DNA from: Mycobacterium paraterrae
Lineage (GTDB): Bacteria; Actinomycetota; Actinomycetes; Mycobacteriales; Mycobacteriaceae
Assembly: GCF_022430545.2 (NCBI RefSeq)
Contig: NZ_CP092488.2
Location: 4,278,001-4,342,000 of the forward strand
Reading direction: 5' to 3'
DNA: 64,000 nucleotides
Positions 1 to 8,197 of the stretch are shown here, in pieces; the stretch's first letter is position 1; every line of letters begins with the position of its first letter. The notes beneath the pieces were generated by a model, which did no database searches, was not told the DNA's origin, and was given only the letters and a program-made list of their open reading frames with translations. A program made the position numbers and the translations under genes.

Positions 1-1
1 G

Positions 2-148
2 GCGTTTCAGGCCGCGCATGCCCGGTTCGTGGCGGCGGCGGCGAAGGTGAATTCGCTGTTAGACATCGCTCAGGCGAATCTGGGTGACGCTGCGGGTACG
101 TATGTGGCCGCCGACAGCGCTGCGGCGAGCAGCTACCCGGGTTTTTAG
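2..148 (+). CDS. EsxG/EsxS-type WXG100 protein, 5' truncated by window edge
   Basis: Only the last 48 codons are present, in the frame ending at the TAG at 146-148. They read AFQAAHARFVAAAAKVNSLL, then an alanine-rich tail ending SSYPGF, which closely resembles the C-terminal half of mycobacterial EsxG and EsxS. These are small secreted type VII (ESX) substrates that pair with an EsxH-type partner. The partner gene starts 12 bases downstream, as in other esx pairs. The surrounding genes are not the ESX-3 core, so this is probably a duplicated pair. The start and any PE/PPE genes lie outside the window. Confidence 0.85.
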   Translation, partial: AFQAAHARFVAAAAKVNSLLDIAQANLGDAAGTYVAADSAAASSYPGF

Positions 149-160
149 AAAGGACTTGTG

Positions 161-451
161 ATGTCACAGATCATGTACAACTACCCGGCGATGCTGGCGC
201 ATTCGGCGGATATGGCGGGCTATGCGGGCACTATCCAGAGCTTGGGTGCCGACATCTCTGCTGAGCAGGCTGCGTTGCAGTCGGCGTGGCAGGGTGACAC
301 CGGGTTGAGCTACCAGGCGTGGCAGGCGCAGTGGAATCAGGCGCTGGAGCAATTGGTGTTGTCGTACCGGGCGATGGCCAGCACGCACGAGAGCAACACG
401 ACCTCGATGCTGGCCCGTGACTCGGCCGAAGGCGCCAAGTGGGGCGGCTAG
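161..451 (+). CDS. esxH: EsxH/EsxR-type WXG100 secreted protein
   Basis: The 96-residue product begins MSQIMYNYPAML and ends GAKWGG, matching the EsxH (TB10.4)/EsxR family in length and at nearly every conserved stretch. The central turn SAWQGDTG carries the WXG motif. ATG 161 is preferred over GTG 158 because it reproduces the conserved N-terminus and follows the AAAGGA at 149-154 at normal spacing. The protein should form a heterodimer with the upstream EsxG-type product and leave through a type VII system. Three of the four EsxH zinc positions are kept (His14, His76, Glu77), but residue 70 is Arg. This resembles EsxR more than EsxH. No ESX secretion gene is visible beside it. Confidence 0.9.
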   Translation: MSQIMYNYPAMLAHSADMAGYAGTIQSLGADISAEQAALQSAWQGDTGLSYQAWQAQWNQALEQLVLSYRAMASTHESNTTSMLARDSAEGAKWGG

Positions 452-1432
452 TCAAGGCGTAAGCACGATCGATCCGATGGTCTGACGGCCCTGCAAGTCA
501 CGATGCGCCTGTGCGGCATCGGCCAGCGGGTAGCGGTGGCTCACTTCCACGCTCAGCGAACCATCGGCGATCGCGTCGAACAATTCGCCTGCGCGCCAAG
601 CGAATTCTTCGCCGGTCCGGGTGAAGTGCACGAGCCCCGGCCGGGTTAGGAAAACCGAACCGGCCGCGTTGAGCCGTTGCGGGTCGACGGGGGGCACCGG
701 CCCGCTGGACGCGCCGAACAACGCCAGCGTTCCCCGCACCGCGAGGCTGGCCAGGCTGGCATCGAACGTGCTCGCCCCGACGCCGTCGTACACCGCTGCC
801 ACTCCGTCGCCCGCGGTCAGTTCGCGGATCTGCGCGCCGAATGCCTCCGCGTCGTCGCCCGGATAGTCCAGCACCTCGCTGGCCCCAGCCCGCCGCGACC
901 GCTCGGCCTTTTCCGGTGTCGACACGGTCGTGATCACGCGAGCGCCTCGATGCGTCAGCCATTGCGTCAGGATCAGGCCGACTCCGCCGGCACCCGCGTG
1001 CACCAGCACGGTGTCACCGGCCTGGACGGCGTACACCGAGGTGATCAAGTAGTGCGCGGTCAGGCCCTTCAGCAAGGCCGCGGCGGCGACGTCCAAGCCG
1101 ATACCGGTTGGCACGGGAGCCGCGAATTTCGCCGGGGCGGTACTGAATTCGGCGTAGGAGCCGGACGAGGCGACGGCGGTGACGACCCGGTCGCCGACGC
1201 TGTGTTCGGTCACGCCGTCGCCGACGGCGGCCACCGTCCCGGCCACTTCGTTGCCCAGCACGAATGGCACCTGGCGCGGATAAGCGCCTGACCGGAAATA
1301 GGTGTCGATGTAGTTGACGCCGATCGCCTCGGCCTGAATCAGAACCTCACCCGGTCCCGGGGACGGCTGCGGCCGCTCGACATAGCGCAGGACTTCGGGA
1401 CCGCCGGTTTCGCCAACTTCGATTGCGTGCAT
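452..1432 (-). CDS. qor: NADPH:quinone oxidoreductase (Rv1454c homologue)
   Basis: This 326-residue zinc-independent medium-chain dehydrogenase-like protein starts MHAIEVGETGGPEVL, as Rv1454c and other quinone reductases do. A GroES-like N-terminal domain holds GEVLIQAEAIGVNYIDTYFR. The Rossmann domain follows, with the nucleotide-binding motif HAGAGGVGLILTQ. The family reduces quinones with NADPH in the cytosol. The open frame extends 18 codons upstream, but the ATG at 1432 gives the conserved N-terminus. It converges on the esx pair, its stop directly following the esxH stop, and is divergent from the next gene with about 30 bases between starts. Confidence 0.9.
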   Translation of the reverse strand: MHAIEVGETGGPEVLRYVERPQPSPGPGEVLIQAEAIGVNYIDTYFRSGAYPRQVPFVLGNEVAGTVAAVGDGVTEHSVGDRVVTAVASSGSYAEFSTAPAKFAAPVPTGIGLDVAAAALLKGLTAHYLITSVYAVQAGDTVLVHAGAGGVGLILTQWLTHRGARVITTVSTPEKAERSRRAGASEVLDYPGDDAEAFGAQIRELTAGDGVAAVYDGVGASTFDASLASLAVRGTLALFGASSGPVPPVDPQRLNAAGSVFLTRPGLVHFTRTGEEFAWRAGELFDAIADGSLSVEVSHRYPLADAAQAHRDLQGRQTIGSIVLTP

Positions 1433-1463
1433 GCCCACTATCATCCGCAGGCATGGAGTCCGC

Positions 1464-2138
1464 ATGAAGTTGGCCCGTCCAGACATTCGTCATCCCCGGA
1501 TCGTGCTGGCCGGCTCTGCGGACGGTGACGATGCCGGTCTGGAGGGGGCACTGCGTCGGCGTGGCCTGCACGCGCACTGGTTGGCCTGGGACGATCCGCG
1601 CACGCTGGACGCCGACCTGGTGATCCTTCGGGATAGCAGCGATCGCGCCGAGTTTTTGGCATGGACGACGCGGGTGGCCAACCTGCTCAATGCGCCAGAG
1701 GTCGTCGCCTGGAACGTCGGCCGCCGTCATCAGCGCGACCTTGGCCGCGCCGGCGTACCTGTGTTGCGCGGTCGCCGCCCCTCGCGCGCTGCGGTACGCA
1801 CGGCGCTGGTGTTTCTCGGGGGAGTGCAGTCTCACGCGTTCGTCGAGAATGCGGTGGTGGACGCCGATTTCGAGCTCTGGGAACTCGGGCAAGCCGCCCT
1901 GCAGGCCGCGGCCGACCACGTCGGTATCGGAGTGGAGGAGCTGCTGTATGCCCGCGCGGACGTGGTCGAAGACGCCGGCGACGCCGAACTCGCCGAGTTG
2001 GACCTGGTAGCGCCGTTTCTGGGTTGGACGTTGCTCGGCGACGACGCCCGCGAAGACGCGCAGCGTCAGTTCGCGCTCTGCGTCGAGTCAGCCCTCGACC
2101 GATTGGACCTGGGTCCGCTCTCGCATCGACGCCCATAG
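1464..2138 (+). CDS. Rv1455-like protein, apparently shortened ATP-grasp relative
   Basis: This 224-residue protein sits where Rv1455 lies in M. tuberculosis. ATG 1464 has a GGAG five bases upstream. The N-terminus (MKLARPDIRHPRIVLAGSAD) and the C-terminus (LLYARADVVED, LVAPFLGWTLL, RQFALCVESAL) resemble the two ends of RimK/glutathione-synthetase-like ATP-grasp proteins. The central ATP-binding lysines and glycine loop expected between them are not evident. It may therefore be an internally deleted, non-catalytic derivative. Its last 51 bases overlap the convergent ctaA gene. Function is unknown. Confidence 0.7.
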   Translation: MKLARPDIRHPRIVLAGSADGDDAGLEGALRRRGLHAHWLAWDDPRTLDADLVILRDSSDRAEFLAWTTRVANLLNAPEVVAWNVGRRHQRDLGRAGVPVLRGRRPSRAAVRTALVFLGGVQSHAFVENAVVDADFELWELGQAALQAAADHVGIGVEELLYARADVVEDAGDAELAELDLVAPFLGWTLLGDDAREDAQRQFALCVESALDRLDLGPLSHRRP

Positions 2139-3032
2139 CGCTGCGGTGGCTGCCGTGCAGATCGCCGCCCCGGCGACGTGGACCGCCACCAGGGCCGCCG
2201 GCACGCCGGTGAAGAACTGCACGGTCCCGACCGCGGCCTGACCGAACACCGCCGCTACCAGCACGGTCAGCCGCATCAACACCGGCCGCGGTGCGTGCAC
2301 GGCGAGCAGCCCGAATCCCAGTCCGATCAGGAGCGCCAAATAGGCGATCAACAGCGAGGTGTGCGCATGCACCAGCGTGGTGATTTCGATCCGGAGTCGC
2401 GGCACTGTCCGGTTAGGGCTGGTGTCACCGGCGTGCGGGCCGGCGGCAGTGACGAGCGTCCCGGCCAGTAAGACCGCGGCCAGCGTCAGCGCGCTCAGCG
2501 CGGTCAGCATTCGCAACGGTCTCGGGACCCGCGAGTCAACGGCCCCGTCGTCGGGCTGGCCGACTTTGACGAACAACAACACCGACAACCACACCATCAG
2601 CATCGACGTCAGCAGATGGATCGCGACCGTCCACCAGAGCAGTCCGGTTCGTACCGTGATGCCCCCGATCACCGCCTGCAGCACCGTCGACGCCGGCATC
2701 AACCAGGCGTACACCAGCACCTCGCGCCGTCGGTGAGCACGGATTACCGCCAGCACCGCCAGCACCGCGGTGAGGACCACGGCGAAGGTGATCATGCGGT
2801 TGCCGAATTCGACGGCTTGGTGGATCCGGGGCACCTCGGAGTGCGCGACGGGCGTGAAGCTGCCCGGGAAGCACTGCGGCCAGGTAGGACAGCCCAACCC
2901 CGACGCGGTGACGCGGACGATCGCCCCGGTGACGGCGATGCCGCCCTGGGACAGGATCACCAGGGCCGCGATGACTCGCTGAGCGTGCAGACTCGGTCGC
3001 GACAACCGCCGCAGTGATTGCCCGATAGGCAT
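2088..3032 (-). CDS. ctaA: Heme A synthase CtaA (Rv1456c homologue)
   Basis: This 314-residue multipass membrane protein of the COX15/CtaA family oxidises heme O to heme A for cytochrome aa3 oxidase. Family features include TGAIVRVTASGLGCPTWPQC near residue 40, with the paired cysteines of the extracellular loop. Conserved histidines follow in RIHQAVEFGNRM and VHAHTS, with several hydrophobic helices of about 20 residues. ATG 3032 (MPIGQSLRRLS) is chosen over an in-frame start six codons upstream. The M. tuberculosis gene was once labelled an antibiotic ABC transporter subunit because it lies beside Rv1457c/Rv1458c. Here those ABC genes are separated from it by an inserted pair. Confidence 0.9.
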   Translation of the reverse strand: MPIGQSLRRLSRPSLHAQRVIAALVILSQGGIAVTGAIVRVTASGLGCPTWPQCFPGSFTPVAHSEVPRIHQAVEFGNRMITFAVVLTAVLAVLAVIRAHRRREVLVYAWLMPASTVLQAVIGGITVRTGLLWWTVAIHLLTSMLMVWLSVLLFVKVGQPDDGAVDSRVPRPLRMLTALSALTLAAVLLAGTLVTAAGPHAGDTSPNRTVPRLRIEITTLVHAHTSLLIAYLALLIGLGFGLLAVHAPRPVLMRLTVLVAAVFGQAAVGTVQFFTGVPAALVAVHVAGAAICTAATAALWASMRERTQVQSVEG

Positions 3033-3061
3033 CGCCCGATCGTAGGGCAATGAAAACTACG

Positions 3062-3691
3062 TCACGTAGTAGGGCTGGATCTCGGGGCTGAGGCGTCGAC
3101 ATGGGCCAGCATGAGCCGCTTGGCCCGCCGGCCCGCGCCTCGGTCGCCGAGCAGTTGGATCTCCTGATTGGCCGACATCGCGAAGCCATTGAGCGCGGAC
3201 ACCAGGTCGTCGGGATCGACGTCGTCGCGCAGCTCGCCGGCGGTCTGGGCCGTCACCACCAGCTCGCGCAGGAAGCCTCGCCATTGACGGACGAGGTGCT
3301 GCACGGCATTTCGAAGCTCACCGGGTTGTCCGTCGACTTCGCACGACGCCGCCGTCATGAAGCATCCGTTCGGGAACGGGCCGTCGGCCAGGTAGCTGCA
3401 CCAGTGGTCGACCACCGTCTTGAGCCGCGGCAATCCCGCCGGGCGGTGCAAGCCGGGCTCGACCACGGCGCCGGTGAACATCTCGCCCACTTTCGCGACC
3501 ACAGCGAGTTGGAGCTCTTGCCGGGAGCCGAAGGGGCCGACAACCCCCGCCTTGCTCATGCCGAGCGTCTCCGCGAGTGACCCCAGGGTGATGCCACCCA
3601 GGCCGTCGCCTGACGACTGGGCGACACCCGCCGTCACGATGCGCTCGCGGGTCTCGAGCGCGACCTCCGCCGAATTCCTCATCCTCCCCAC
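3062..3691 (-). CDS. TetR-family transcriptional regulator
   Basis: This 209-residue regulator has an N-terminal DNA-binding domain of TetR type. The segment TRERIVTAGVAQSSGDGLGGITLGS leads into an HTH containing LAETLGMSKAGVVGPFGSRQELQLAVV. The C-terminal two-thirds is an all-alpha ligand domain, with WCSYLADGPFPNGCFMTAAS as in TetR_C relatives of the AcrR type. GTG 3691 is the longest start. ATG 3682 is possible but has its AGG directly adjacent. It is divergent from a metallo-beta-lactamase-fold gene. A 28-bp inverted repeat lies between the two (3713-3740), so it probably represses that gene and itself. The pair is absent between Rv1456c and Rv1457c in M. tuberculosis. Confidence 0.85.
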   Translation of the reverse strand: MGRMRNSAEVALETRERIVTAGVAQSSGDGLGGITLGSLAETLGMSKAGVVGPFGSRQELQLAVVAKVGEMFTGAVVEPGLHRPAGLPRLKTVVDHWCSYLADGPFPNGCFMTAASCEVDGQPGELRNAVQHLVRQWRGFLRELVVTAQTAGELRDDVDPDDLVSALNGFAMSANQEIQLLGDRGAGRRAKRLMLAHVDASAPRSSPTT

Positions 3692-3712
3692 TTTACCGAA
3701 CGGCTGTATGCT

Positions 3713-3740
3713 AATTTAGCGATCGGCTGTTCGCTAAATT
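3713..3740. promoter_or_regulatory. Probable TetR operator, 10-bp inverted repeat
   Basis: The arms AATTTAGCGA (3713-3722) and TCGCTAAATT (3731-3740) are exact reverse complements separated by 8 bases. The site lies in the 64-base gap between the divergent TetR gene and the hydrolase gene. A looser direct repeat beginning CGGCTGT (3701 and 3724) overlaps it, suggesting two operator half-units. The region is AT-rich compared with its surroundings and must also contain both promoters. Confidence 0.75.
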
Positions 3741-3755
3741 TACGAGAGGATGCCG

Positions 3756-4550
3756 ATGAAGGTGCGTTGGCTCGGCTGGGCAGGGTTCGAGATCGAAGCG
3801 GCGGGAGAGAGCCTGGTCATCGACCTGCTCGGGCGCCCCGAGGGGGTGCTGGAGGGCACCTCACTGGAAGCGCCGATGCCGACGGTGGTGCCGCCGCGAT
3901 ACCCGGGCATGGTCGTTGCCGGGTTGTGCACGCACCTGCACCGCGACCACACCGATGCCGACGCGCTCGCGGCCGCCCTGCGGCCGGGCGCACCAGTGCT
4001 TCATCCCACCTCGTTCGGAGGCGACGATCACGAAAACCTGTGGACACTCAAGGCGGATGCCGAGCTCGATCGCAACCGCTTGTCGCGCATGGCAATGAGC
4101 TACTGGCAGACGACCACGGTCGGGCCATTCACCATCGCCGCGATACCCGCCGTCGACACGTTGGGCGATCCGCAGGTCTCCTGGGCGGTGGAGGCCGACG
4201 GCAAGCGGATCATCCATCTCGGCGACAGCATGTACCACGGCTATTGGTGGCGGGCCGCCCACCGGCACGGCCCGTTCGACGCGGTCCTGACACCGGTCAA
4301 CGGGCCGACGGTGTGCTTCCCGCATTGCCAGCCACCTAGTCCGTTCCCCTCGACTCTCGACGACCGCCACGCCGCCGTTGCTGCCCGCCTGCTCGGTGCG
4401 AAGCTGGCGATTCCCATGCATTACGACGGGTTTCACATCGACGGCTTCTATCAGACCCGGCCCGACGAGCTCGGCCGCTTCCTCGACGCAGCCGCTGACG
4501 AGCCGTACGAGACCGCACCACTCGTGCCGGGCGACGAGATCAAACTCTGA
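3756..4550 (+). CDS. Metallo-beta-lactamase-fold hydrolase (UlaG-like)
   Basis: This 264-residue protein has the metal-binding signature H60-L-H62-R-D64-H65, a later Asp in HLGDSMYHG and a His in IPMHYDGFH. The N-terminus KVRWLGWAGFEIEA matches the UlaG/YcbL-like branch of the fold. A di-metal hydrolase acting on a small phosphorylated or lactone substrate is likely, but no substrate can be read from sequence. ATG 3756 is preferred to ATG 3750 because AGAGG at 3745-3749 sits six bases before it, whereas it abuts 3750. Control by the divergent TetR protein through the 3713-3740 repeat is inferred. Confidence 0.85.
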   Translation: MKVRWLGWAGFEIEAAGESLVIDLLGRPEGVLEGTSLEAPMPTVVPPRYPGMVVAGLCTHLHRDHTDADALAAALRPGAPVLHPTSFGGDDHENLWTLKADAELDRNRLSRMAMSYWQTTTVGPFTIAAIPAVDTLGDPQVSWAVEADGKRIIHLGDSMYHGYWWRAAHRHGPFDAVLTPVNGPTVCFPHCQPPSPFPSTLDDRHAAVAARLLGAKLAIPMHYDGFHIDGFYQTRPDELGRFLDAAADEPYETAPLVPGDEIKL

Positions 4551-4588
4551 TGCTCGTGGCCAACGTGAAGCCACCGTCACGCTGGCCG

Positions 4589-4616
4589 TCGAACGTGACG
4601 CTGCTTTCACGTTCGA
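4589..4616. terminator. Stem-loop between convergent genes
   Basis: The arms TCGAACGTGA (4589-4598) and TCACGTTCGA (4607-4616) are exact reverse complements with an 8-base loop. They lie in the 77-base gap between the convergent hydrolase and ABC permease genes. There is no U-tract, which is usual for mycobacterial terminators. A second, imperfect repeat of the same AACGTGA/TCACG motif precedes it at 4562-4581. A bidirectional terminator is the simplest reading. Confidence 0.6.
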
Positions 4617-4627
4617 ACTCGCTGGCG

Positions 4628-5416
4628 TCAGGTGAAGCGAAACCAGCGCAGGGCGCCGAGTCCGGCCAGCGTGGCCCACGCGACGAGCACCGCGACGCCG
4701 AACCAGTCCACCGACAGGCTCATCGCCCGAGACAATGACTCGGTGAGCGCCCCGGCCGGAGTGAGCCGCGCCGCCCATTTGACGGCGGCGCCGATCATGC
4801 CGGATTCGACGGTCAGCGCGCCGAGCCCGGCGAAAACAAACCACAGCAGGTTGGCCACCGCGAGCACGATCTCGGCGCGCAGCGTCCCACCGAGCAGTAG
4901 GCCGAGCGCCGCGAACGTCGCGGTGCCTAAGGCAATGACCGCCGCGCCGAGCGCCAAACCAAGTGGGTGCGGCCGCCAGCCGACCGCAAAACCTATGGCG
5001 CCCAGAATGATCGACTGCAGGAACACCACGGTCACCACCGCGGCCGACTTGCCGGCGATGATGCCCCACACCGGCAAGGCCGTGGCACCGAGACGCTTGA
5101 GTGCGCCGTAGCGCCGATCGAAAGCCACCGCGATGGCCTGGCCGGTGAATGCGGTCGAGATCACCGCCAGCGCCATGATCGCCGGGACGAAAGTGGCGGC
5201 ACGGTTGTCGCCGAACGACCCGAACGGCAGCAGGGTGAGACCGATCAAAAGTGTGATCGGGATGAACATCGTCAGCAACAGTTGTTCGCCGTTGCGCAGC
5301 AGCAACTTCAACTCCAAACCGAACTGCGCGGCGAGCATCTTCGGCACCGCGGCCGGTCGCGGGTCAGGGGCGAAAGTGCCTACAGCAAAGTAATTTTGCG
5401 GGTTCAATGGCGCCAC
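4628..5416 (-). CDS. ABC-2 type transporter permease (Rv1457c homologue)
   Basis: This 262-residue integral membrane protein has six hydrophobic segments and the ABC-2 permease pattern. A cytoplasmic N-terminal stretch precedes LEL-KLLLRNGEQLLLTMFIPITLL, and FDRRYGALKRLGATALP follows in the first half. It matches Rv1457c in length and position. With the ATPase encoded upstream (5457-6389) it would form a DrrB-like exporter. The cargo is unknown; the family includes drug and lipid exporters. About 40 bases separate the two genes, consistent with one transcript that probably begins at mptB. Confidence 0.85.
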   Translation of the reverse strand: MAPLNPQNYFAVGTFAPDPRPAAVPKMLAAQFGLELKLLLRNGEQLLLTMFIPITLLIGLTLLPFGSFGDNRAATFVPAIMALAVISTAFTGQAIAVAFDRRYGALKRLGATALPVWGIIAGKSAAVVTVVFLQSIILGAIGFAVGWRPHPLGLALGAAVIALGTATFAALGLLLGGTLRAEIVLAVANLLWFVFAGLGALTVESGMIGAAVKWAARLTPAGALTESLSRAMSLSVDWFGVAVLVAWATLAGLGALRWFRFT

Positions 5417-5456
5417 TCCTCCCCATCGCTGCGCTCTGCATCGTCGTCGGCGCGGT

Positions 5457-6389
5457 TCATGAGCGCAACTCCCGACCGGTCAATTCGAGAAACACGTCTT
5501 CCAGACTGCGCTGCTCCACCCGCAAATCGGTGGCGAGCACGTTGATCTGTGCGCACCAGGCGGTGACCGTGGCCAGCACCTGCGGGTCGACGGTTCCCTC
5601 GACCAGGTACTCGCCTGGCGTCGACTCGCAGGCCCGATAGTCCTCAGGCAGCGCCGACACCAGCAGCGACAGGTCGAGCCGTGGGGGAGCGCTGAACCGT
5701 AGTTGCCCTTTGGCGCCGCTGCGGGTCAGCTCCGCCGGGGTCCCGGACGCCACCGTCACGCCGTGGTCGATGATGACCAGCCGATCGGCGAGTTCCTCGG
5801 CCTCCTTGAGCTGATGGGTGGTCAAGACCACGGTGACGCCGTCGCGACGCAGCGCATCGATCAGCTCCCACACCAGGATTCGGGCCTGAGCATCCATCCC
5901 GGCAGTGGGCTCGTCCAGGAACACCAGCTCCGGCCGGCCGACCAGCGCGCAGGCCAGCGCGAGCCGCTGTTGCTGACCGCCCGAAAGCCGTCGGTAGGTG
6001 GTACGCGCCGCGTCGGTCAGGCCCAAGGTGGCCAGCAACCAGTCCGGATCCAGCGGATCGTCGGCGTACGACGCGACCAGTTTCAGCATCTCGCCGGCGC
6101 GGGCCGCGGGATAGCCGCCGCCGCCCTGCAGCATCACGCCGATGCGCGGCCGCAGCCGGGCGTTGTCTGTGATCGGATCAAGCCCGAGCACCTCGACGTT
6201 GCCCGCATCGGGACGGATGAATCCCTCGCACATCTCCACGGTCGTCGTCTTGCCGGCACCGTTGGGGCCCAGCAGCGCCAGCACCTCGGCGGTGTGCACC
6301 TCGAGATCCAGTTGAGAGACGGCGGTGGTCGAGCCGTACTGCTTGACGACCCCGCGCAGGCGCACGGGGGTTTGGGAAGCGAGGCTCAC
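5457..6389 (-). CDS. ABC transporter ATP-binding protein (Rv1458c homologue)
   Basis: This 310-residue DrrA-type ATPase carries Walker A GPNGAGKTTTVEM, signature LSGGQQQRLALACAL, Walker B ELVFLDEPTAGMD and the H-loop TTHQLKEAEEL. The extra C-terminal domain after residue 230 is typical of DrrA/CcmA-like exporters. It partners with the permease immediately downstream. Its ATG overlaps the stop of mptB by four bases (ATGA), so it is translationally coupled to that gene. Confidence 0.9.
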   Translation of the reverse strand: MSLASQTPVRLRGVVKQYGSTTAVSQLDLEVHTAEVLALLGPNGAGKTTTVEMCEGFIRPDAGNVEVLGLDPITDNARLRPRIGVMLQGGGGYPAARAGEMLKLVASYADDPLDPDWLLATLGLTDAARTTYRRLSGGQQQRLALACALVGRPELVFLDEPTAGMDAQARILVWELIDALRRDGVTVVLTTHQLKEAEELADRLVIIDHGVTVASGTPAELTRSGAKGQLRFSAPPRLDLSLLVSALPEDYRACESTPGEYLVEGTVDPQVLATVTAWCAQINVLATDLRVEQRSLEDVFLELTGRELRS

Positions 6390-8095
6390 GACGATTTAGC
6401 GTAAGCGCCGGACACGGGATCGGGTCGCGGGGTCTGCCCGTCGGGTCTTGGATCCTGGTCGAGAGCGGTGGGGTCACCGTTGGGCAGCGGCCGCCATGGG
6501 AGTCGGTCGTAGGTCAGCGCGATCAACAGCAACACCACCACCGTGCTGGCGACCGTGGCGTCGACGATCTGGAACAGCGCGAAGCGGTCGCCGTTGGCTG
6601 TCGGCCCGAAAACCCCGATGACGATCGTCACCACGATGACCGCAATCCGGAAGCCGGGCCGGGTAGCCCACGCCGCCAGCGGGATGATCGCCCACAACAG
6701 GTACCAGGGTTGCACGACCGGGAATAGCAGCACACATCCGCCCAGCGCGACCCCCAGCCCCCCGACCGGATGCAGCCGGCCGCGGAGCACGGACACCAGC
6801 AGCCACGCGACCATCACGGCGATGATCAGCACGCCGATGCCTCGGGTCAGGGACAGCACCGCGGTGGTGTGATCACCGAGGCCCAACAGAATGCCGACCT
6901 GCCCCGTACCGAGCGCGATCAAAGTCGGTGGCGACATCCAGCTGCGAACCACGTTCGCGGTGCCGAGCGTGTAGATCCACCCGAAGCCCAGCCGGCTGGC
7001 CGATCCGACGGCGGCCATCACCGCCAGCGACAGCACCGCCATCAGGCCGCCGGCCAGGAAGAACGCTCGAAGGCCGCCGCCGTAACGCTGAGCCAACGCC
7101 ATCGTCACGAAGCCCAGTGCGAGCAACGACGGCAGTTTGATCTGCGACGACAGCACGATCAGCACCGATCCGGCCAGCAGCATGCCGAGCGGCGCCCAGT
7201 CGGCTCGCACGCCGCTCGCGCGCGGCCACGGCCGGGGCCACAGCGGGCGGGCGGAATCCCCAGTCTCCAGCCCGCGCAGGGCCAGTTCGGTGCCGGTGAG
7301 CATCAGACCCAGCATCGGCGCCTCGTTGTGGATGCCGGCGACCAGATGCATGATCAGCAGCGGATTGGCGGCTCCCAGCCACAGCGCACTCACCTCGGCA
7401 ACCCCGCAGCGACGAGCCAGCCGCGGCGTCGCCCACACGATCAGGCCGACCCCGAGCAGCACCACCAGCCGGTGGCAGAGCACGGCGGCGACGATGTTCT
7501 CCCCGGTCAGCGCCGAGATTCCGCGGCCGATCCACAAGAACAGCGGGCCGTAGGGCGCGGGTGTCTCCCGCCAGAGGCTCGGGACCGACAACGTGAAGAC
7601 GTGCCCCAAGCCCAGACCGGTCGCTGGGCCCACCCGGTACGGGTCGAGGCCCAACCGGGCGATCTGGCTCTGCGCCAAGTAGGAGTAGACGTCCTTGCTG
7701 AACATCGGCGGGGCGATCAACAACGGCAGCACCCAGAGCAGCAGCGTGCGGTCCAGTTCGCCGCGCGACATTCGCCGGTTGCCGAGTGCGAACCGGCCCA
7801 GCATCAACCAGGCCAGCGCCATCATCGTCGCCCCCGTGGTCGTCATGGTCAGCGACACTGTCTGGATGCGGGACGGCAGGTTGAGTAGTCGGACACCGAA
7901 GGTGGGGTCCTGCACTACCGGCCGCGCCCCGGCGCCGAGCGCGCCGATGGCCATCAGGACCGTGCCCGTCGCGCCGAACACCCGGGTGCGGCGAAGCGCT
8001 CGCTCCTCGGCGTCGTTCAGCGGCTGGCCCACCGCCTGCTCGTCGCCATGCAGGCTGGCGATCGACGAGCTCAGCGAATGGTGGCGTTCTGCCAT
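6386..8095 (-). CDS. mptB: Alpha-1,6-mannosyltransferase MptB (Rv1459c homologue)
   Basis: This 569-residue GT-C fold membrane protein has about a dozen hydrophobic segments and the Rv1459c-like N-terminus MAERHHSLSSSIASLHGDEQ. The family uses polyprenyl-phosphate-mannose to extend the alpha-1,6 mannan core of lipomannan and lipoarabinomannan outside the membrane. The start at 8095 is chosen by that N-terminus; the frame stays open seven codons further upstream. It is divergent from sufR with 115 bases between starts. The C-terminal tail (DPTALDQDPRPDGQTPRPDP) is soluble. Co-transcription with the downstream ABC genes is suggested by the overlap. Confidence 0.9.
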   Translation of the reverse strand: MAERHHSLSSSIASLHGDEQAVGQPLNDAEERALRRTRVFGATGTVLMAIGALGAGARPVVQDPTFGVRLLNLPSRIQTVSLTMTTTGATMMALAWLMLGRFALGNRRMSRGELDRTLLLWVLPLLIAPPMFSKDVYSYLAQSQIARLGLDPYRVGPATGLGLGHVFTLSVPSLWRETPAPYGPLFLWIGRGISALTGENIVAAVLCHRLVVLLGVGLIVWATPRLARRCGVAEVSALWLGAANPLLIMHLVAGIHNEAPMLGLMLTGTELALRGLETGDSARPLWPRPWPRASGVRADWAPLGMLLAGSVLIVLSSQIKLPSLLALGFVTMALAQRYGGGLRAFFLAGGLMAVLSLAVMAAVGSASRLGFGWIYTLGTANVVRSWMSPPTLIALGTGQVGILLGLGDHTTAVLSLTRGIGVLIIAVMVAWLLVSVLRGRLHPVGGLGVALGGCVLLFPVVQPWYLLWAIIPLAAWATRPGFRIAVIVVTIVIGVFGPTANGDRFALFQIVDATVASTVVVLLLIALTYDRLPWRPLPNGDPTALDQDPRPDGQTPRPDPVSGAYAKSS

Positions 8096-8197
8096 CACAG
8101 CAGCGTAACCGCCCACAAAATACCGCCGAAGAGGTCAGGTGTGACCAGCGCAACCACGGCAGAGGGTAGCCTTGCTAGACCCGTCACCAGAATTGCG

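Noticed and set aside
2088..3032. Reading the Rv1456c homologue as an antibiotic ABC transporter subunit
   Set aside because: The sequence has the haem A synthase motifs and no ABC-permease pattern. The old label came from gene neighbourhood.
6770..7888. Open frame of 372 codons on the plus strand
   Set aside because: It is antisense to mptB, very Gln/Arg/His-rich and without any recognisable domain.
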